A stretch of 49,259 nt of DNA from Desulfuromonas sp. TF (GTDB lineage Bacteria > Desulfobacterota > Desulfuromonadia > Desulfuromonadales > ATBO01). Made by a program: the position numbers and the translations under genes. The stretch spans positions 1,145 to 50,403 of the forward strand of contig NZ_KI421425.1 of NCBI RefSeq assembly GCF_000472285.1, read 5' to 3'. The notes under the pieces were generated by a model. It saw only the letters and a program-made list of their open reading frames with translations. It made no database searches and was not told where the DNA came from. This document shows, in pieces, positions 44,501-49,259 of the stretch (the stretch's first letter is position 1; every line of letters begins with the position of its first letter).

Positions 44501-46654
44501 ATATCCGACCAGCAGTTCCTCACGGGGATTCGCCGTCGTCACGGACGGGTCGATCCGGTCGACCACCCACAGTGGCTGGGCCAGCGTTTCGTCGAAGCGC
44601 CCCTTCTCGTCATAAACCCGAACCAGGTATTTCAGCTGGCGCCCAGGCGCGGAGTAGGAATCGAAGTCGGGCTGCCACTGCGCCATGCCGTCGCCGTCCA
44701 TCTCGATGACGGCGAGGGGCGTATCGCGGTCGGACTGTTCCTCTTCGAAAATCCTGACCTCAGCCCGCTCGATGAAGCTGCGATAGTTGGTGTAGAGGCG
44801 GAATTGGACCAGGTTCTCGGCAAATTCGGTATCCTCCAGGTCCTGATAACGGATGGTCCGCGGCCAGGCCGTCACGTTGAGCCGCGGCTCCAGCTTCAGG
44901 GTGTCGTGCTTGAACTCGACCTGGGCCTTTTCGAGGGCTACGTCGATGCAGCGCTGCACATCGGGGATACTCTTCCCGGGATCATCGATCGGTTTTCCGT
45001 CGACCGTGATGCGCATGAGATTCAGGCCGAAGGGATTGGCCGGGTTGACCTCACGGGTCAGACGGGTGATGTCTACCCCTTCATAGTCATCGAGAATGGC
45101 CAGCTCGTCGTAGACCACCTGCACCATGACCCGCGAAGTATCCGACTCGATGAAGCCGGCGTTGACCACGTCATCGGACTGGACGTAACCGCGCCCTTCG
45201 AATTCCGCCTGCGGCTCCGTCAGCGTCATCCGGTCGCTTACGGTCGCCATGGCCCGGCGGGCCCGTGCCGTGGACCAGCCGATGTCGTCCCCATAGACCG
45301 CGGCAGTCCGGCGGTCCAGTCTTTCGTTGCGGGTATAGCCGACGAACCGCAGGCGCACATTGGTCTTGTCCTTGATCTCATCCATGATCCTGCGCAAACG
45401 CTCGGTGGTGCCGGCGGGGAGAACCGGCTTGCCGTCTTCGAACAGGATCGGATCGATGCCGCCCGACGGCGAATCGTAGACACGGGTGACCATTTCGGCG
45501 CCGGCGGCGTCCGGGCACAGCTGCGGCTCATCGGGCAGGTCCTGCAGCGGATCGTCATGCCAGAATTCCACTTCGATGCGGCGATTGAGCGCCCGACCCT
45601 GTTCCGTATCGTTGGAGGCGGCAGGCTGCGCCGCCCCCTTCCCCTCGCCTTCAACGGCGCCGTTGGGCAGGCCCAGACCTTCCTGAACAGCGAGGGCGAC
45701 ACGACGGGCCACCGCCTTCGACAACCCGACATGGTTACCGTAGATGCGCTCGTCACGCCCAGCCAGAGGGCTGTTATCAGTGTAGGCGGTGAACTTGACG
45801 ACCACGTTCTGCTTGCCGCCGAGGTTCCTCAAGGCATATCTGACCTGCTGCTGAAATTCTTCCGGCACCGCCAGCATCCCTTCGTCGTAATGCAGAGGCG
45901 CAATCAGGTTCTTGACGCGGGCGCGATGGGAGTGCCCCTCCTTGTATCGCAATTTACAGACAGTTTCGGTACGGCAGATCTTGAGGCGGTTTACCTCGCG
46001 AGGGACGATTACTTCCTTTTCGGCCAGCTTTTCACCGATCTCGTCATACCAGACCTGAACTTCCACCCGGCGGTTGAGCCGCCGTCCTTCCTCGGTCGCG
46101 TTGCTGGCAACCGGCCGGCTCTCGCCAAGCCCTTCATAGGAGATCGCTTCGGGGGGAAGATCGAGCGCCCGCTGGAAATATTCGGCGGTGGTCCCCGCCC
46201 GCTCTCGCGACAGGCCGGTGTTGTCGCCGTAGAGCTCCTTCAGGGGTCCGCTGAGCGACAGGGAGTCGGCGTGACCGACAAAGTGGAGGCGCACGTTGTT
46301 GCGGCCGCGCATGCTCTCGAGGACCGTGCGAAGCCGCTCAAGATAATCCTCGGGGATCTCCGCCTCGCCGAGACGGAAGTGGATGGGGGGTACCATGTTC
46401 TCAAGCTTGATCGTCCGGACGTCCGGCTCGACGACCTGCCGAATTTCCGTGCGATCGCCCTGGTCCTCATCGAAAATGGAGGGATCGAGCAGCCAGGGCG
46501 TGAAGACCTGGTCGGAAGGCAGATGCATTTCGGACGCCTCGCCGCACGAGGCCGTTTCCCAGACACCGGCATGCGAGTCCGCGGCAACGGCAGTAGCGGC
46601 AACTGCCGAGAAAGCACTGAACATAAATAAGATGGCGATACCGCGCTTCAACAT
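41573..46654 (-). CDS. Outer-membrane protein with three OmpA-like domains and a large predicted beta-barrel
   Basis: A 1693-aa exported protein. Signal peptide (about 1-25). Three OmpA C-terminal-like domains (about 60-205, 230-365, 370-520); the first two have the LNRRVEVQVW / LNRRIEVEFWH segments that contain the peptidoglycan-contacting arginine, and the third is degenerate. Next come Ig-like beta domains (about 620-760), then a long region of alternating strands (about 780-1693) that looks like a barrel and ends in GLFINIIGKM. So it could bind peptidoglycan and also span the outer membrane. The start is ATG at 46654; longer starts cross the palindrome. The gene lies between the DUF11 gene and a small exported gene. 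Confidence 0.85.
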   Translation of the reverse strand: MLKRGIAILFMFSAFSAVAATAVAADSHAGVWETASCGEASEMHLPSDQVFTPWLLDPSIFDEDQGDRTEIRQVVEPDVRTIKLENMVPPIHFRLGEAEIPEDYLERLRTVLESMRGRNNVRLHFVGHADSLSLSGPLKELYGDNTGLSRERAGTTAEYFQRALDLPPEAISYEGLGESRPVASNATEEGRRLNRRVEVQVWYDEIGEKLAEKEVIVPREVNRLKICRTETVCKLRYKEGHSHRARVKNLIAPLHYDEGMLAVPEEFQQQVRYALRNLGGKQNVVVKFTAYTDNSPLAGRDERIYGNHVGLSKAVARRVALAVQEGLGLPNGAVEGEGKGAAQPAASNDTEQGRALNRRIEVEFWHDDPLQDLPDEPQLCPDAAGAEMVTRVYDSPSGGIDPILFEDGKPVLPAGTTERLRRIMDEIKDKTNVRLRFVGYTRNERLDRRTAAVYGDDIGWSTARARRAMATVSDRMTLTEPQAEFEGRGYVQSDDVVNAGFIESDTSRVMVQVVYDELAILDDYEGVDITRLTREVNPANPFGLNLMRITVDGKPIDDPGKSIPDVQRCIDVALEKAQVEFKHDTLKLEPRLNVTAWPRTIRYQDLEDTEFAENLVQFRLYTNYRSFIERAEVRIFEEEQSDRDTPLAVIEMDGDGMAQWQPDFDSYSAPGRQLKYLVRVYDEKGRFDETLAQPLWVVDRIDPSVTTANPREELLVGYGESRIGSRNIELRGGTVQAHGTAIPAEHGVWLAGFAVPVDGEGRFVAEEILPDGMHTVEVAVLDKSGNGELFLRDLALNKSDWFTVGIADLTLSANKTHGPAKLLAPEKPQYDDDVDIQGRLAFYTRGKFGAGWGLTASADTREGPLDEIFSNFLDKSPEALFRRIDPDYHFPTYGDDGTVEEDAPTRGKFYVKLKNGANYGLWGNFKIGYTDNTLAHVDRGLYGANLHTQSADATSFGEERFMADGFAAEPGTVAGRDELRGTGGSLYFLRRQDVLEGSERVRIEIRDKDSGLVLGVKNLTPVLDYDIDYLQGRLLLTQPLASTADDDLLVHSGSISGHPAFLVVRYEFTPGLDDPDNLTTGGRVHYWFNDYLKIGVTASRSEEAGDENTLGGADVTLRKSAESWLRLEAGRSEGPGLLETASSDGGFNFGAPDPLDGSEIDARAYRTDASIGFRDFFEKGRGRITLYHQDLEAGYSAPGLLTDRDTTQYGGTAELPFSDRVGLRIKGDKLIQSEGLETVAGELNLDVQLDEHWTVSSGVRQDSRKDKSAQIPLTQEEGDRTDAVLQLLYDSRARWSAYGFVQESLKTTGNRDDNGRIGTGGSYRVTDRFKVNGEVSEGDLGAAGRLGTEYLYSDRTTLYLNYALENERTDNGLRARKGNMASGFRTRYSDSASVYLEERYTHGDIPTGLMHSTGVDLAPTDRLHLGANVDFGTLTDNQTGAELERTAAGVSVGYGFDRLKIASAVEYRVDDSEQPDATSTRRTTWLLKNGLKYQLSPDWRLIGKLNYAHSESSQGQFYDGDFTEAVLGYAYRPVHHDRLNALFKYTYFYNVPAADQLTASGSGSTVIQRSHIGAVDVMYDVTPRWTVGGKYAYRQGEVSQDRVDREFFESRAHLVVLRADWHFLHRWDALLEGRMLDLPDAEDRLGGALVTIYRHIGNHVKVGAGYNFSKFSDDLTDLDYDHQGLFINIIGKM

Positions 46655-46684
46655 CAATTCCGTCTTTAAAAAGAGGCTTTCAGA

Positions 46685-46722
46685 GGTCCTGTAGGACCCA
46701 TAAGACCTATGGGACCTATTGA
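46685..46722. repeat. Palindrome overlapping the DUF11 gene stop
   Basis: GGTCCTGTAGGACC is a self-complementary hairpin, followed by CCCATAAGACCTATGGG, another palindrome. The right part overlaps the stop codon of the DUF11 gene (46716-46718). Related sequence is at 40804-40861 and 34953-34962. Confidence 0.7.
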
Positions 46723-49259
46723 ACCGGCCCGCCTTTGCGCCAGAAGACCTCGGTCTCAACCGTCAGCCGATAGCCGCGGTCCGAGCGGCCCCAGAGATCG
46801 GCGATCTCCTTCTTCAGAGCCTTGAGACGCTGAGTTACCAGCCCTTCACGCTCCACATCCGCAAGGTAGGACAAGCGCAGCACGGACGGCGCTTTCTTCA
46901 ATTCTTCCAGCAGTTGCCCGATCTTCGGCCGCCACTGCAGGCGCAGCTCCGTGGTCTCCGGCTCGAATACCCCGTCGGCGATATCGATGGAAACCACGTG
47001 GTGGATCGTCGCGCCGAAGTTGAACTTCATCATCTTGCCTCGCGTGGCGCGCTGTACCCGCGGATTTTCTGTGGTCAGGCGATATCCGGTAGGCAGGCTG
47101 CGATCGTCCAGCTTCAGGATGAAGTTGCTCCCCCGATCCTCGTCGGGAACCACCGCACAGGTGATATGGAAGCGGCCGTGTTCGTCGGCGGTTCCGATCA
47201 AGCCGCGGGCCGTCACCACGCGGACCCCGGCCAGCCCCTGCTCGCCCTCGTCCTGGTATCCGTTGAGGTTGCGGTCGTCGAATACCTTGCCGATGACGTC
47301 GGTGCAGTCGAAGGTCGGGTCGGGAATGACCCGCACGGTCGCCGTCGCTTCGCCGGAGACGCTCCCTCCGGTGGCGGTATTGAGCACCTGCGCGCGATTG
47401 ACGTATTCACCTTCGGAGACGCCGGCGCCGACGATCAGCAGCAGCTGGAGCGTACGGCTGCCGTTGACCGGCAGTTCGAGGCCGTCCCAGAGCAGCTCCC
47501 GGCCGCTGGCAGCCGGCTCCAGCGGATCGCCGTCCAGGCGGGCGGAGCCTTCCACGTATTTGAAACCCGCCGGGAAGCGGTCGACGATTCCGACGTCCTG
47601 GAGCGGCACGCCGAACACGTTGTTTACGGTGATCGTGTACGGCACCAGCTGTCCCTTGGTCACGTTGATCAGCGATGAGGTCTTGGTGATCGCCACGGCC
47701 CCATCCAGTGCCGGATCGATGGGGATGGCGTTGTTGAACACCTGGCTTTCACCGGGAATGCTGCCGTTGCTGAGGGTGAGGTGGAGGTGATAGGTGGTGC
47801 CGTCCGTGCGCGGCGCCATCGACGGCGGCGGCACCGAAGCGGAAGCCGTCACCTCGCAGTATTCGGCGGTGGCCGGCACCGCGTCGGCCGCGCTGCCGGG
47901 GCAGGCGGGGACGGAGAAGGGCGCCGTCGTTCCGTCGCTCGCCGGGGGAATGATCCCGGACGGCATCGCCATGTAACCGCTCGCCGGAGGGATCACCTGG
48001 AGGAGATAGCCGCCGCCGGGCGGGCAGGACGGATCGCTGAAATTGACGTCGAGCTTGTAGAACCCGTTCTGTGCGGTGACCTGGTTCTGCTGAACCGGGT
48101 CGTCGAAGCACCGGTCCGGCAGCGGCGTCCCGGTCGCGGCGCTCACCACCGCAAGCCTCGCGCCGGAAACGGATGACCGCCGAACGGAGTCGTAAACCGC
48201 GCCGTTGGGGGTGATCGGCAGATTCAGGTCCTGGAGATTGCCGCCGGAAGCGACCGTCACGCCGCTGATGCGCTGCGGACCGTTGATGAAGGGCGAATCG
48301 GCAGTGCCGAGCGAGGCGGTGTTCGGGCCCGCCCCCGAGGCGCGGAAGCGAAGTTCATAGGAATCGGCCGTCGCCTCGTTGGGGGCGAGGCCGCTGAGAC
48401 GGTAGACGCCCTCCCCGTCCGTCAGCACGGTGGCGAGAAGCCGGCTGCCGCGATAAAGCTCGACCGACCACCCATCGAGGCTCTGCTCGGCTCCGTCGTG
48501 GAGCTTGTCCAGATTCGCGTCGTGCCAGACCCGGCCGTTGAGGATACCGCTCCCCGGGATGCCTCCGATATTCACCGACGCACTGTCCGACGCGGTCTGA
48601 TCCGTGCCCCAGGTCACCTCCGCCGTGTTGGTGATCGTCGTCCCCGTCGGAACGGACGGGCCGATGTTGGCGCGGAACCGAAGGACGGCCGTCGCGCCCG
48701 GCGGCAGGTCGCCACAGGTCGCCGTCAGCACCGGCGCCGCGTAGCCGATGCCGCCGGTCAGACCGTCGAGGGTCGCGGAGCCCGGCACCAGGGGATCGGG
48801 ACCAAGCGGTCCCAGATCATCGATAATCACCACGTCCGTCGCCGTTACGGTGCCGATATTGGTAACGCGGATCGTGTACTCCAGCTGTCCGCCGGCCTGC
48901 GCCGCGCCGCCGATCGCGAAGGCTTCCTTGGTGATGGTCAGCTGCTGGGATCCGCCTACGACCACCTGCGTCGGCTGGTATCCGTTGGCGGGATCACCGT
49001 CCGCGTCGGTCGGCAGCGTCGGCAGCTCACTGAAGGTCACGTTCCCCTGGTTGATGATGATGGTCCCTGCGGGCACGCCGTCATTGACTCTGGCCTCGAA
49101 GGTGATCACTGCGCTGCCGCCCGCCGATACGGTCCCGGCGCCCGGTTGATCAGACGACTGAACCATCAGTCCGGAGATGAGGGGCGACAACCCGCCGTCG
49201 GCACCCAATGCCGCGCCGTTCAGACGAAGGGAATCCTCCACGTAGCCGGTATCGGCGGG
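46716..49259 (-). CDS. DUF11/SdrD B-like surface protein, 5' end outside the window
   Basis: The reading frame is open to the right edge, so only the last 847 codons are seen. The protein has DUF11-type repeats (LTITKEAFAIGGAAQAGGQL, EYTIRVTNIGTVTATDVVII), an SdrD B-like/CNA-B module (NGRVWHDANLDKLHDGAEQ and IGKVFDDRNLNGYQDEGEQG), and a C-terminal part without repeats ending in VFWRKGGPVQ. DUF11 and SdrD B-like domains usually form rod-like stalks of large surface proteins. No anchor or sorting signal is visible at the C-terminus. It is the first gene of the cluster that can be read, 61 bases before the barrel gene. Confidence 0.87.
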   Translation of the reverse strand, partial: PADTGYVEDSLRLNGAALGADGGLSPLISGLMVQSSDQPGAGTVSAGGSAVITFEARVNDGVPAGTIIINQGNVTFSELPTLPTDADGDPANGYQPTQVVVGGSQQLTITKEAFAIGGAAQAGGQLEYTIRVTNIGTVTATDVVIIDDLGPLGPDPLVPGSATLDGLTGGIGYAAPVLTATCGDLPPGATAVLRFRANIGPSVPTGTTITNTAEVTWGTDQTASDSASVNIGGIPGSGILNGRVWHDANLDKLHDGAEQSLDGWSVELYRGSRLLATVLTDGEGVYRLSGLAPNEATADSYELRFRASGAGPNTASLGTADSPFINGPQRISGVTVASGGNLQDLNLPITPNGAVYDSVRRSSVSGARLAVVSAATGTPLPDRCFDDPVQQNQVTAQNGFYKLDVNFSDPSCPPGGGYLLQVIPPASGYMAMPSGIIPPASDGTTAPFSVPACPGSAADAVPATAEYCEVTASASVPPPSMAPRTDGTTYHLHLTLSNGSIPGESQVFNNAIPIDPALDGAVAITKTSSLINVTKGQLVPYTITVNNVFGVPLQDVGIVDRFPAGFKYVEGSARLDGDPLEPAASGRELLWDGLELPVNGSRTLQLLLIVGAGVSEGEYVNRAQVLNTATGGSVSGEATATVRVIPDPTFDCTDVIGKVFDDRNLNGYQDEGEQGLAGVRVVTARGLIGTADEHGRFHITCAVVPDEDRGSNFILKLDDRSLPTGYRLTTENPRVQRATRGKMMKFNFGATIHHVVSIDIADGVFEPETTELRLQWRPKIGQLLEELKKAPSVLRLSYLADVEREGLVTQRLKALKKEIADLWGRSDRGYRLTVETEVFWRKGGPVQ

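Noticed and set aside
1-49259. CRISPR arrays, tRNA genes and transposase genes
   Set aside because: I found no regularly spaced direct repeats, no cloverleaf with a TTCGAATC-type arm in a gap, and no transposase or integrase reading frame.

Overview
The window looks like a chromosome segment of a Desulfuromonadales/Geobacter-type bacterium (class Desulfuromonadia, the former Deltaproteobacteria). This is inferred from several things: a generally GC-rich, Gram-negative gene set; the order zapB-zapA-6S RNA-fau-rny-ymdB-tyrS; a sodium:acetate-type symporter paired with DUF4212 and a DUF294 regulator; and myxobacterial-style AglRQS/AgmX proteins. No rRNA gene lies inside the window, so the assignment rests on gene content only.

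Region 1 (1-10.8 kb, minus strand) is housekeeping. Reading leftwards it holds smc, a Roadblock/MglB-like gene, ftsY, zapB, zapA, 6S RNA, fau, rny, ymdB and tyrS. At the extreme left edge three tandem TTGACA-N17 promoters point out of the window and probably drive an rRNA operon. Region 2 (10.8-16.4 kb) carries an RluA-type pseudouridine synthase, a large AsmA-family envelope protein, menG/ubiE and a MutT-type Nudix hydrolase.

Region 3 (16.4-22.7 kb, plus strand) is a carboxylate (probably acetate) uptake locus. It contains an IclR regulator, the DUF4212 small subunit, a sodium:solute symporter, a small membrane protein, a cNMP/CBS/DUF294 regulator and an Hpt phosphotransfer protein. Region 4 (22.8-24.1 kb) is a lower-GC pair: an unrecognised protein and a GNAT-like acetyltransferase. 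Region 5 (24.2-29.3 kb) is a sensing and uptake trio of TonB-dependent receptor, PF04392-type periplasmic binding protein and hybrid histidine kinase. Region 6 (29.4-31.3 kb) pairs an AcuI/YhdH-type reductase with an enoyl-CoA hydratase.

Region 7 (31.3 kb to the right edge, minus strand) is the most unusual part. Eleven co-directional genes form what appears to be one trans-envelope machine. In transcription order they are a DUF11/SdrD-like surface protein (5' end outside the window), a 1693-aa protein with three OmpA-like domains and a large predicted beta-barrel, a small exported protein, three large or medium TPR proteins (two of them lipoproteins), a small exported protein, ExbB, ExbD, a second ExbD, and a TonB/AgmX-like energy transducer with a long cytoplasmic coiled coil. 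The inner-membrane part resembles the AglRQS/AgmX motor of Myxococcus gliding, but the outer-membrane and surface parts differ. The second ExbD lacks the usual transmembrane aspartate. Several families of intergenic palindromes are scattered through this region. I know of no described system with this exact composition, so it is the best candidate here for a novel system.
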